A stretch of DNA of 64,000 bases from [Phialemoniopsis] sp. UDSM-2020 (Eukaryota; Ascomycota; Sordariomycetes; Thyridiales; Thyridiaceae), in contig JAEILZ010000004.1 of assembly GCA_018873225.1 (NCBI GenBank), positions 4,278,001-4,342,000 of the forward strand, written 5' to 3'. Below, in pieces: positions 10,908-21,662 of the stretch (its first letter is position 1; each line of letters begins with the position of its first letter). The notes below the pieces were generated by a model. It had not been told where the DNA came from and did no database searches. It saw nothing but the letters and a program-made list of their open reading frames with translations. A program made the translations under genes and the position numbers.

Positions 10908-12396
10908 TCAAGAGAATTGTATACCACCATCGCAGATCATAGACTGCCCCGTGATGTTTCTCGCCTTTTCACTCGCCAAGAAAGACACTAGGTTGGCAAT
11001 TTTCTCGACCGTCTGATATTTCCAGTGTTAGCCACTAAGCTGGTATCGGGGTGCCGTTGACAAGGGACATGTTCAGGCTTACCGACGGTCTCTTAAAGGC
11101 AGAGCGTGTAGCGATAGAGTTCTGGAATGCAACACCCTTGTCAAGTCCTTCCCTTGCAGCTAAACTATCATCGATGGCGTCCCACATCTGAAGACAATTT
11201 AGTATTCAGCACAAGTCGCGGTAATTGTCCGCAATGCAATCAGGTTCTTACGGCAGTCTCGACCGGACCCGGGCAGTATGCTAGAGTTTATGTCAGTTAA
11301 ATTACACAGAGCCATGCCTAGACTACGCGCCAGTTCATCTAAAGCACTTGCCGTTCACCTGTATTCAGTCAGCTATGTGCCACGTCACCCCATAGGGACT
11401 TCTAACTCACATTGATGTTGTGGGGAGCCAGATCAAGAGCGACAGCCTGGGTGAGACCTCGCACAGTCCATTTGCTCACAGAATAGGCCAAAGCGTTTCC
11501 GGACTGTGATCATAATTGTCAGCATCTTCGTCATGGCATCCCAACCTCGTCTGGTGAACGTACTGGCCGATAAGCGGCAATGGAGCAAGCGCCTAGAATC
11601 TTGCCACCCTTGCCCTGAGCGACCATCTGCTTGCCTGCACTTGTATTTTAGCAAGGATGACGATTCTCAGCTGGCAAGAGGTTCCAGGATGGCCATGACT
11701 TACCAGCCTCCCGGTAGCAGAGGAATGTTCCACGGCAGTTAATCTGGAAGTGGCCCCGGCTTAGCATGGAAGATACCAGTAGCCACACTTTCAAAAAGTC
11801 AAAGTTGCAGACAGGTGATCTTACCGCCTGAACTCTATCCCACTCATCCACAGAAAGCTCGAAGAGCTTCTTAGGCACAATGATGCCGGCATTTGCAACC
11901 ATGACCTTCGAGTGATGTGTTGTTAGTGAACGCTTGCTTAAAAGCGCTTTGGGTATTCGAAAAGAAGGAGGATCGCTCTACAACGTACATTCAGCTCGCC
12001 AAGCTCTTTGACTGCTGTTGCGATCAAGTTCTGCACATCGGCTTCGATGCTCACATCACCAGTCACGACGATAGCTTTGCGTCCTGTTTCAAGCACTCGA
12101 ATATCAGCCACGTGTAGATTTTGCGGCAGAACTATTGCGTGCGTGTGGCACGACGAACCCTTGCTCTGGATCTCCTTCGCCAGGGACTCGAGGTTTTCCT
12201 TTTGGAGAGAAATATCGTTGACCTATAAAGACATGTTCAGCCATACAATCCGTAGAAGGTGACATGGTAGAAAAGGCCGGGAGAAAAGGCCGGGCTTGGC
12301 TTTACGTACAGCTACGTCCATGCCATCATCGGCGAGCTGAAGAGCGATTCGGCGCCCAATGCCCTGCGCAGAACCGGTTACGATCGCAACCACCAT
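10908..12396 (-). CDS. Short-chain dehydrogenase/reductase, acetoin/butanediol dehydrogenase-like, eleven exons
   Basis: Cytosolic NAD(P)-dependent oxidoreductase of 258 residues, the usual classical SDR length. Exons: 12396-12310, 12222-12159, 12083-11989, 11905-11825, 11743-11704, 11634-11564, 11503-11411, 11358-11352, 11280-11252, 11187-11083 and 11012-10908. The cofactor motif TGSAQGIG is at residues 7-14, NAG at 87-89, and the catalytic Ser140, Tyr153 and Lys157 lie in GACSIAAYRP and AYSVSK. NVNAYCPGPVETAMWD and the end ITGQSMICDGG match the acetoin reductase/meso-butanediol dehydrogenase group. The ten introns are unusually dense. Exon 8 is only seven bases and its downstream intron starts with GC. 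The gene shares a divergent promoter with the cupin. A role next to the monooxygenase, oxidising an alcohol to its ketone substrate, is inferred. Confidence 0.9.
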
Positions 12397-12908
12397 GGTC
12401 TTTTCTTCCCCAGTGAGAGAACTCTTTAACGCCCAAAAAAAAAAAAAGAATCGTCAAAGGCGGTCTCGAGAGATGAACTTGGGGTGTGCAGCGGGGATCT
12501 GGTGAAATAGAATTTGTAGTGCAGGCACAAAACAAGCTTGCTTAGGATCGAGAGAAGCACACGCGACATGGCTTGGGCAATGTCCGGAAAAGGCGATCAC
12601 CGGCTCCGAATTGCGGGGGTACTTCGTTCGGGCCATACGATAACCACTTGTTGCATCGCCTGCGCGAATCGGACCTTCGCTGCGTTGCCGAGAATGGCTT
12701 ACCCCAAGGCCGGGTTAGCCGGTGCGGGCAAACTGTACCGAGTCTGCCATAACGGCTAGCGAGCCCAGAACAGGACAAGACAGCGCGAGGGTAGGAGATC
12801 AAGACTTTGCCATTTTTCTACCCATATGCACCTATGCTCTCTACGAGAACTGAAGTCTTCTGGCCACTGATCTGATACGGGTTTCCCCATTTTTTAAAGT
12901 CCCTCGAC
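12397..12908. promoter_or_regulatory. Divergent promoter of the SDR and cupin genes
   Basis: A 512-base head-to-head region. It holds a 13-A run at about 12428-12441, a GC-rich stretch and TTGCCGAG at 12685-12692, the reverse complement of the words in the monooxygenase promoter. Shared control of SDR and cupin is likely from the layout; the site is a candidate only. Confidence 0.45.
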
Positions 12909-13585
12909 ATGCCCGCTACCGGCCCCACCCGGCGCGTAGTTACCGGCCATACGCCCGAGGGCAAAGCCATCATCGCCCGTGATGACTACCCCGAATTCGT
13001 TGATCCCGGTACTCAGCAGGCGCAGACGGACCCTTCTGCACCAAGGATCAGTCTGATTCATCGCACTACAGGTTGGCCCGTCAACAACCAGGGGCTAGAC
13101 AGCGAGTTCGACACCGTCAATCTGAAGCGTGCAAACCCTGATGGAACATTGAAGGGCATAGTCTGCGAGATTGTCGTATTTCCACCGTCCGACGAGGCAA
13201 AGCCGTTCCCGCTGCACAGGAACCTCTCCATGGAGTATGGTGTCATTCTGAAGGGAAGCTGTGTCCTGGTGCTCGAGGATGGCATCGAAACAACCCTGAA
13301 TGAAGGGGACGTCTGGGTTCAGAGGTGAGAACACAAATGCCTTACCTCTTGATCGTGTGAACATTCTAGTGTGTCAATGTGAAGGGAGTAGAAAGGTAGA
13401 CCAGTAAAGCAAGATCTGAAACGGCCAAACTGACGCGACCTTACAGAGGCACGATCCACACCTGGAAGAATGTCACAGAGGCTGATTGCAAGTATATGGT
13501 GGTGCTGATTCCTGCTACACCAGTCATTGCTGAAGCTACTGGAGAGCAGCTTGCCATTGAAAAGCTTGCCGGGCTTTCTGATTAG
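12909..13585 (+). CDS. Cupin-domain protein
   Basis: Small beta-barrel protein of 184 residues from exons 12909-13324 and 13447-13585 (122-base GT-AG intron). The cupin core runs from about residue 85 to 160. Motif 1 is PLHRNLSMEYGVILKG and motif 2 is GDVWVQRGTIHTW. His103, Glu109 and His143 are in place for metal binding, but the second His of the usual HxH is Asn105, so the site may be altered or non-catalytic. Such single-cupin proteins occur beside oxidative catabolic or secondary-metabolite genes and can be isomerases, decarboxylases, cyclases or ligand-binding proteins. The tight divergent pairing with the SDR suggests the same pathway. The reaction is not known. Confidence 0.85.
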
Positions 13586-14376
13586 TTTCGGAGTTATACG
13601 GGAAGACAGACACATACCTCTATGGATTCATTTGCCTCGCCCACAGGGAGTGTTTAAGCGACGGCCGGTTCCCTCCAGGCGCCGCAAGATCACTTAGTAC
13701 TTTATATTGCCCTTTTGGGCAGATAAACCCCTGTCAAGCACCCCGGGTCCGCAGTGTCATTGGACACTGGGTATAGCAAAAGTAGCACTTTTCCTACGTG
13801 TTTTGGACGAGAGTGACCACTTGGCTCTGAATAGAAGCATGAGGCTGTGCTGCCGGCCCATCGCTTCTGTGATCTTCACCCGTCGGCTCCCGATCCGACA
13901 ACGACCAGCCCAATTGCACAAACACATCTTCTGCGCAGAAGCATGCTCCCCATTCAGCCCCGACGAAAAGTGTTATTCTAGCCGAATCTAAAATAAGGAT
14001 TCTACTAAGTGACAGGTCCTAGAAAAGATGTAAAGCCCATGGGACACTTGCACCCTCAAAGAGGATCTATCCTGCGCATCTGTTGAGTCTAGTGAGGGAG
14101 CTCGTAGCGAGAGAGCCGAAAATGTAGATATTGGGCGGGGGCGTGGGCCGTCCCTCCCCTTGACATCTCGTCAAAGGAATTGAAGTCCGATCGACGAAGG
14201 ATTCCCATCCAGCTGGCACCACACATCGTACATACACGGAGACCTAAGTGGTGAAGCCTCCGGGGACTAGCTCGACCCGCTTTGCGTTGACATATAAATA
14301 ATCAGCGCTGAAGCCTCTCAGTCGACTCTTTGGTTCAAGTCAACTTTCCTAGGGTCCAGTTTCGATAGACGGCAAG
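13586..14376. promoter_or_regulatory. Intergenic region and acyltransferase promoter
   Basis: About 790 bases between the cupin and the acyltransferase, both on the plus strand. A TATA box lies at 14293-14300. No open frame with a known domain was seen. Confidence 0.5.
14293..14300 (+). promoter_or_regulatory. TATA box of the acyltransferase gene
   Basis: TATAAATA stands 84 bases before the ATG at 14377 and implies a leader of about 50 bases. Assigned from sequence and spacing. Confidence 0.55.
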
Positions 14377-15589
14377 ATGGACAGCAATTTCGAGTACCAC
14401 GCGCAGACCGGCCTAGTCTTGGGAACCTTATTGGCAGCATCGCTAGTCTGGAGTGCCCTTACCCTAGTGTACTGCCCCAAGACTCTTATCCAAAGACTCG
14501 TTGCTGCCGGCATCCTAGCCACGCTGTACAAGGCACTCATCAGTACCGGGCTAGAGAGAATGACCACGGGCATCTGGCTTGTGCTCTGGGTTGGAGTGAT
14601 CGGCTTGCATTTCTTCAGTATCGCCGAACTCATCGTCATCTCACGCGTCGACGCAAGTGACTTGGCTGAGGGCAGCGGCCGTCGACTTGGAAAGATGGAT
14701 CTCTTCTGCAGAGCGTCCGCCTTGGCTCTCAACCCTCGTCGCCTCGGGACGAAGTGGCAGATCGACAATGTCCCTCCAGCCTCAACACAGTCTCGGGCGA
14801 GCTTTGTATTCACGAATTTGTTCTGGCTGACCCTCCTATACCTGGTCATCGACGCTTGCGAAAGCCAGCCGCCGCCGGAGCTGCATCTCATCGCTCCGGA
14901 GAAAGAGACACTCACTAAGATCGGCGATCTCGCCGCGGAGGATATAGGCATTCGGATCATCACCACTCTTTCGCTTTGGGGAGTCGGTGCTCTCTCGTTG
15001 CATTCCGCTGTACGTGCACTAGGTGTCTTGTCCGTAGCTACGGGGTTGAGCAGACCAGAGGCGTGGCCACCAATATTTGGCTCATTCTCTTCTTTGAGCA
15101 CGGTCCGTGGCTTCTGGGGGTGAGTTGACTTGGCCGTTTCATTACAAGTCGTATTTCTGACAGAATTCTCTCAGAAAATCCTGGCACCAGGTCATGAGAA
15201 AAGGCATCAGTAGTTTCGGAAACGAAGTCTCTGACTCCATCCTATGCATCCCTCGCGGAACCTTATTATCACGTTACACGCGCCTTTTTCTTACCTTCTT
15301 TTTCTCCGGAATTATCCACTGGCCCGGCGACCTCATATACAACCTACCTCTCAGCGACGGCAGTTCGCTCAAGTTCTTTTGCCTACAAGCTTTGGGGATC
15401 ATGTTCGAAGACGCCGTACAGGCTGGGACGAAGCGTGTGCCGATACCTCGAAGTATTCGAAAGGTTGTAGGATATGCATGGACACTGGCTTTCATCTCCT
15501 ACACCGTACCTTTGTGGTTCTATCCCAGGCTTCGGGTTCAAGACGCCGGTCGTCTGACGATTTTCCCAGTCATTGGAAGACTGATGTAG
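14377..15589 (+). CDS. Membrane-bound O-acyltransferase, wax-synthase-like
   Basis: Polytopic membrane protein of 385 residues from exons 14377-15119 and 15175-15589 (55-base intron). Several hydrophobic helices occur in the first 90 residues and again around 160-180 and 280-300. RGFWGKSWHQ (residues 244-253) and FFFSGIIHW with His296 as the likely active residue are the marks of the wax-synthase/MBOAT_2 domain. Fungal relatives acetylate or acylate hydroxyls of terpenoids and other secondary metabolites. It would act in the endoplasmic reticulum membrane with acyl-CoA. It lies beside the monooxygenase cluster and next to phosphoketolase, but no synthase gene is present in the window, so its acceptor is unknown. 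Splicing restores the continuous WGKSWHQ motif, which supports the model. Confidence 0.85.
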
Positions 15590-15711
15590 GCGCCATGTTG
15601 CTACACGGAGTGACTGCAAATAAACATGTCATCTAGGAACTTCTTCATAGAATCCGCCCATCCTAGTTTTGGATATAAGAAACTCTGCCCTAATCACTTT
15701 CTTCGAGCATC

Positions 15712-18511
15712 TCAGAACTTAGGCGTGTCATAGATATCCTCAGGATCTGTTCCATCATCAAAGTTAGCACTGAGCATACCACAAGTTTTCCCTTTCCCAC
15801 CGTGATCTCAAGACGTACCTTGCCCTTCGTCAGTGATATACCTCCTAACATCCTCCCTCCTCTTCTCCACCTCCCTAACCAGGTCCTCCGCGCTGCCCTT
15901 CACATCATCATTCCTCTCCGCACCCGCACTCACAGCCCACCTCGCCACATCGAATCGGCTCACGCCGTTGACGAGCAGCATGTCGAAAGGCGTTGTCGTG
16001 CTACCCTCCTCCCTATACCCCTCGACGCTCATGCGCGCCAGGTTCTCGCGCCCGAAGAGCAAGCCCTGCAGCTCCGTCGGGTAGCCGTGGTAGTTGAACA
16101 GCACGGGCCTTTCGGCCGTGAAGAGCTTGCGGAAACCCGCGTCCGTCAGCGAGTGTGGGTGTTTGCTCTCGGGCAGCAGAATCATCAGGTCCGCAACATT
16201 GACGACGCGCACGCGCAGCGCCGGGCACAATTCGCGAAGTAGCTCGGCAGCCTTGACGACCTCGAAGGTGACCTCGACGCCGATGCCGACGAGGACGACG
16301 TCCGGGTCCGGGTGAGGCGTGTCGGGCTGCTGTGGGGATGCCGGGGTGGAGGCAAAATACCAGATACTGGCTCCGAGACGGCAGTGCTCGTCGGCCTGGT
16401 CTGGGGAGAGGTAGACGGATGTGGGCTGTTTGGAGCCTATGATAAGGTTCACGTAGTTCTTGGAGTGCAAACAGTGGTGCACCGTACTGAGGAAGCAGTT
16501 GGCATCGGGCGGGAGATAAACCTAAGCTGTTAGTACGGCGATGGACTGAGTCTGATGCCAGAATGCTTACCCGTGCAGCCGAAGGCTTAATGTTGAGCAC
16601 TGCTCCGATGAAAGAAGGGTTCTGGTGCGAGAACCCATTATGCTCCTGTCTGGTCCAAGTGCTGGTCTCGATGTAGTTGATCGAGCTCAGGTCGCCCCGC
16701 CACTTGACGTCTCGCGCAATTTTGCCGAACTTCGAATACTGCACCATCATGGTGTGTACAATGCCTAGGAAGGACTCATAGCTAGGGAAGATGCCGGTGC
16801 GCCCAGTGAGGGTATACCCTTGAAGAAATCCCTGACAGCAGTGTTCAGAGAGCCATTCGATGATACGGCCGCCGTTGGCGCGAGAGTACTCGTCCCATTG
16901 GAAATCGCGCTGGGTGTGATCAAGTACGGCATCGAGCTTGTTGCTCTCGAGCTCGTCCGGTGAGAAGAGCCGGATACTTGATGGGTTCTCCTGAAAGACC
17001 TTGTCAAGGAACTTTCCAGTGACCTTCATGCAGCTGTTATCCTCTCCCTTGGTGACAGCAAAGGGCCGCCAGTCTGGAAGCTGCAAGCTCTCGTAGGGAT
17101 CGTAGGAGATCTTGATCTGACCAAGCTTCTTCTCATCCTTTGAGGGAAGGGTATCCAGAATCTTGTCGATAGGTTTGCCATCCGGTAACAGATGCTTGAT
17201 ATTGTAGCTGGAGAGCCAACGCCTCAGCTCGTTCAACTGTGTCTCGTCCGACTTCGCTTTAGGCAGAGGGACCTGGTGGGAGCGGAAAGATCCTTCTATG
17301 ATCTGTCCTTCGACCTCCTTCGGCCCTGTCCAGCCCTTTGGAGTACGCATGACGATCATCGGCCATCTGGGTTTGACGATGGGCTTGCCGGACCGAGCCG
17401 CTTTCTGGATCTTGTGTATCTCGGCGACGGCCCACTCCATCGAGCTGGACAGATCGTCATCAATGTTCTCCAGATCTTCGACGATGCGAACTTGGTAACC
17501 GTAACCACTGAAGAGCGCAATTATCTCCTTGTCGTCCATGCAGCCGAAAATGGTCCGCTCGCTGATCTTGAACCCGTTGACGTGCAGTATGGGTAGAACA
17601 GCACCTGACTCGTTAGGATCGAGGTACTTGATCGCATGCCAGGCGCTGGTATTCGTCAGTTTAGGCTACATCGACGACACAGCTTTTGTTACTAGTACTT
17701 ACGTGGCAGTCGGGCCCGACTCGGCTTCGCCGTCACCGACAACGCAGGTGACAATGAGATCAGGCTTGTCCATCACTGCACCAAAAGAGACTGCCAGAGC
17801 GTACCCAAGCTCGCCGCCCTCGTGGATAGCACCTGGTGTCTCGGCATTGATGTGGCTAATCAGTCATGTCAGCGTCATCTCTTCCGCACTCCCTTCCATT
17901 CCACCGACATACCTTGGAAATCCGCCAGGCACCGAGAACCTTGTGATGAGGTTTCGGAGGCCCTCCTTGTTGCGGTCGTATTCGCCCGGATAGAACCGCT
18001 CGAGTGACCCCTCAAGCCACAATGCCGCCAAGGCAGCCGGCGCACCGTGACCGGGGCCAATAACATAGAGCATGTCCAGGTCCTGGTTGCGGATGAGCAG
18101 GTTCAGGTGAGACCATACCAGGATCAAACCCGGGCAGGTTCCCCAATGGCCTGAAGAGTCGTCAGTGGAATCAGAAAGTGCAAAGCAGTGGACCACTATC
18201 GTAGCTTACCTAGCAGTCGGGGCTTGATATGTTCAAAGGACAGGTCTGACTCGAGGAGCACATTGTCTCGTAGAAAGATCATGGCTTGGCATTCAAATAT
18301 TAGCTCCCGGGCGAGGCGTGGTGACTGGCTTATGGGCTTGCCACTGACCTGCAGCGATATAGCATGCTGCCCTGCGAAAGTCGCGCACCGCATCCTTGTC
18401 CTGCGTAGTAAGGATCTTCCTCTCCAACTGCACGGCGAGCTGCGACACATAGTCAGGCAGGTGGGAAGGTAAGGGAGGAGGATTGGGCCTGTCTATGACT
18501 TCGCCAGGCAT
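15712..18511 (-). CDS. Phosphoketolase (xylulose-5-phosphate/fructose-6-phosphate), seven exons
   Basis: Thiamine-diphosphate enzyme of 813 residues that cleaves xylulose 5-phosphate (and often fructose 6-phosphate) with phosphate to acetyl phosphate and an aldose phosphate. Exons: 18511-18349, 18284-18210, 18150-17913, 17855-17703, 17645-16571, 16521-15819 and 15746-15712. GPGHGAPA (111-118) and GDGEAESGP (199-207) are the cofactor-binding motifs. [20 protein letters not shown] starts at residue 155. [14 protein letters not shown] and the conserved end [11 protein letters not shown] are present. Length and motifs are complete, so it looks active and cytosolic. The 3' half is markedly GC-rich. 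Acetate kinase, the usual partner for acetyl phosphate, is not in this window. A palindromic TGACGTCA lies about 215 bases upstream. Confidence 0.96.
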
Positions 18512-18956
18512 CTTTGAGGTCTGGATTGGTCTGTATTGTGCGCGGGCCCAGCGATGGGGAGAGAGGTCAGTGAAGGAGTCAAAGAAAAGTCTGGAAGCAA
18601 TAATCACTTTGGAACAAGATGGAGCAGTAGGTTTCACAAACACTGCACCCTTTTCCGTGTTCTGCCTCGAGCCTGTTTGGCTTCTGGATATGATAATCGA
18701 TGATGAAAGCTCACTGTCGTGAATATGACGTCAGAGACCAGCTTTGGAGGAAACTGTCCGGCTTTGCGCTTTCCAGCCTCTGTCCTCCACATAATTACAA
18801 ATAAGCTCCATTAAAATCTTGATAATTGACACAATTTTAATCCGGGTCCAGGGCAGTGTATTGAAGTGCTACACGTCGGTGCTTGAGGTGCATGCGTGTC
18901 CTACACGCTAGAGGCATCCCAAGCTCTTCGGCGCGACTGCTACACCACCAACTTCA
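18512..18956. promoter_or_regulatory. Phosphoketolase promoter region
   Basis: About 445 bases between phosphoketolase and regulator 3, both on the minus strand. It carries the phosphoketolase leader, the TGACGTCA site and an AT-rich part near 18790-18840. No gene was seen. Confidence 0.5.
18726..18733. promoter_or_regulatory. TGACGTCA palindrome, CRE-type bZIP site
   Basis: A perfect eight-base CRE stands 215 bases before the phosphoketolase ATG. ATF/CREB-type bZIP factors, which act in fungal stress and carbon responses, bind this word. Function here is inferred from sequence and position; the word can also arise by chance. Confidence 0.4.
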
Positions 18957-21180
18957 TTACAAGAAGCTATCGTAGGTGTTGCCGCCGCTCAGAAGGTCTT
19001 CGAGCGGATCAAACCACAGACCTGGCTCGTCGAGCAGGGCTTGGAAGTCGGTCAAGTCGCCTCCGTCCCCGCCAGACTCTCCAGATCTGTGAGCCTCCCC
19101 AGCCGCTTCAGGACCGCGAGCAGCGGCGTTGGCGTGTGCGTCTTTGGCGATGAGATTGATCCACTTTTCGATGCACCCCTTTCTCTCCCTCAGCTTCCAC
19201 GCTATTAGGTCGAGGAAGTCATTCGCCCACTCGGAACAGTGAGCTGCAGCCATTTCTATCCTTGCTTGTTCGAGACGTGACGCGAGGCGGTCCAATAGGT
19301 CCAGCATCAGATCGTTTGAGCTTTCGCCAGTGTTGTTCATGTCCGTGTCAGCAGCAACGAAGCCTCCTTGGCGATAGCGAGTCAATATCACGAGCCTGGC
19401 TCGACGGAGCAGAATCACAGTAGCATTCGTGAGATGCAGGTATGCTGCCATGGGCATGTAGAAGAAATTGCAAACGGGTATGGTCAGCCAGCTCTCGAAC
19501 CATGCCCTCAACGCGGTGTCAGCGACGTCCTTGTTGCTTGTCAAGGGTGTGCGGAAGTACTCCGGCGTGTGGCGTAATGCAGCAATTGCTTCGTGATTTT
19601 GAATGTGGTCTGCATCCAATAGTTGCGGCTCCAAAAGCTGGACCAGTGCAGAGTCATGATGGCTAGATACCAGATCTGGGACGTTGTGTTAATCCTTCAT
19701 CTCTTGAGAAGGTAATAATGCCCAAGTACTCACAGCGGTGTGGTTTCTGGTAGGCCTCAGAGCGCCTTTGGTTGTCCGACTCAGCTAACAGGCTGTCGAG
19801 GTTCGTCGTCCAGGCATCCAGAGACGGTCGAACATCGACTAAGTGGTCCCTCTGTTGCAGCTGGGCGATCATCTCGTTCGCGCGCTGAGCACAAATGAGC
19901 TGCACCAGAACCTTGTCCGTCTCATACTCGAGCCCGGCCTGTAATTCTTGGAGCTGTCGTGCCATGTGCTGAGTAAAATACCTCCCCGGCGAGTTGACCT
20001 TTTTGAACGCCACGGCAAAGCTGAAACAATCAGATCAGCGAACACTGAGCGTGGCAGGATAGTCTGCAGGGCGTAGGGCTACGAACCTGGAGTTGAGGTA
20101 CCAAACAGCAAGAATGGCTCTTCTCTCATCATTTGACATTGCCCTAGGTTCTTCAGGATCAATGCCTTGTAGATCCTTGGTCCTCAAAGACCTCATCGCC
20201 GACCTGCCTCGTGATCTATCTAGCCACATGTCTGCGACCATGCCGGAAGCCAAGTGTGCTAGATTGCTGAAGGGCCCATGTGCAAAACAAAAGTAGTGAG
20301 AAAAGCCGAGGAAAACAATGACGCTTTGCAAGACATCCAGGGATCTACCGGGGCCCATGAACGCTGTTCCGGAGATCTGTCGTAACAGTAGTCTACTTTG
20401 ATTCCACATAGACCGGCGATTGCGAATCGAAGCGACCATCTTGATCGCTTTGGCGAGGAAGGGTCGGGACCGTTCCAATTCGGTTGCAGTGACATTTTGA
20501 GGGATGATAACAAAGGGAAATTGAGGAGTCAGTCGTGTGCGATAGATTGAGAGAAGAGCTTCGTCGGACTCTAGAGGTCCAGCGTCCTCTGTGTTATTCG
20601 TCCCCGGAAGACAGGTACAGGTCGGCGTAGGGAAAGGATGGAACCCCGGCAGGGAAGTAGTGGCACTGAAAGCTCCAGTGGCCTCGGTCTTGACCTGAGA
20701 GACGTAGATATTGGAACCTGACTCTGCTGCGTCATTGTGCGAATCCCCGCTCGTCGCCGCGCTGGTTCCTTCAGCTGGGACAGGGGCTCCACGGCTCGGG
20801 GGAATGTGCGTGATGCTGTTGACACTACCGGAATCGTGTCCTAGCTGCGGAGGTGCCAAATTGGGTAGGGCCCTGGATACAGAAAACTCAGTATACTCAG
20901 TATAACGCACCCTTTGGCTTTATACGATATCGGACACTCACGAGACATGCTGGCGGCGAACCCTTGTCTTCCTCGGCTTGCGAACCTGCTGGGGGCAGGA
21001 GATGTTGAGGCTTTGACACCTGTACAATTTGCTGTGTGAGAACGCCTCCCATGAAAGCATGAACGCACAGAAGTCTCACCTGTTGCACTTGGGGTCATTT
21101 GTCTCCTGAGATCGAATGCAGCGCGTCTTTGCCTTCGCGCAGGGGTCACACGCGGCGCCCCAGCCTGCAGACCACTTCAT
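18957..21180 (-). CDS. Zn2Cys6 transcription factor (regulator 3), five exons
   Basis: Nuclear regulator of 656 residues. Exons: 21180-21080, 21019-20942, 20872-20087, 20020-19734 and 19675-18957, all GT-AG. The cluster CDPCAKAKTRC...CNRCQSLNISC uses Cys 11, 14, 21, 32, 35 and 42 (ten-residue middle loop) and is split between exons 1 and 2. A basic RKPRKTRVRR stretch follows. The acidic and Ser-rich linker leads to LLSIYRTRLTPQFPFVIIP and AWFESWLTIPVCNFFYM, the helical middle domain of Leu3-like fungal regulators. The end is acidic (GGDGGDLTDFQALLDEPGLW) and may activate transcription. It follows phosphoketolase on the same strand and faces the DUF2427 gene; no target can be assigned. The last exon frame (YLVSSHHDSALVQLLEP) was chosen on phase. 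Confidence 0.88.
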
Positions 21181-21662
21181 GCTCCGGCAGTTCCGTCGAG
21201 AATCGTACGGCAAAGGCACGTCGGAAATTAAGGATATTTTCACGAGATCGATCCGGAGAATAAGTGTGTGACGAAATTCGTTTTGATATTCTCTTGAACC
21301 TAACCCGGAGGATGAATCCAGGGGTGACGTGTGGAGAGGCTGAGTCGTAAAATTCGTCAGCTCTCCGAAATTTCCGCGGAATCTTTGGCGCCGGAAAGTT
21401 GACGGCCTTGGCGACCCACCCGGACCTGGCCTCGCTTTTGAATCATTGTGATCCCAAATGGTCCGAGATTGTCATAGATGAGAGATATCAGATTGTGGTT
21501 TGATTTTCAATCTTGCTTCTCTGTGAACCATTCGTTCTGAGTTTGGAATTCTTTTCTCCCAAACATACGATATTTGCCCTTACTTTTCATCGATAGCGCC
21601 TGCTTTCGAACTATCGCTTTCACATCGTTAACCGATTAAAGAAGGAATAGGCTCAACTGAAA
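21181..21662. promoter_or_regulatory. Divergent promoter, regulator 3 and DUF2427 gene
   Basis: About 480 bases, AT-rich towards the DUF2427 gene. No distinct repeat or TATA box was recognised. It must hold both promoters. Confidence 0.4.
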
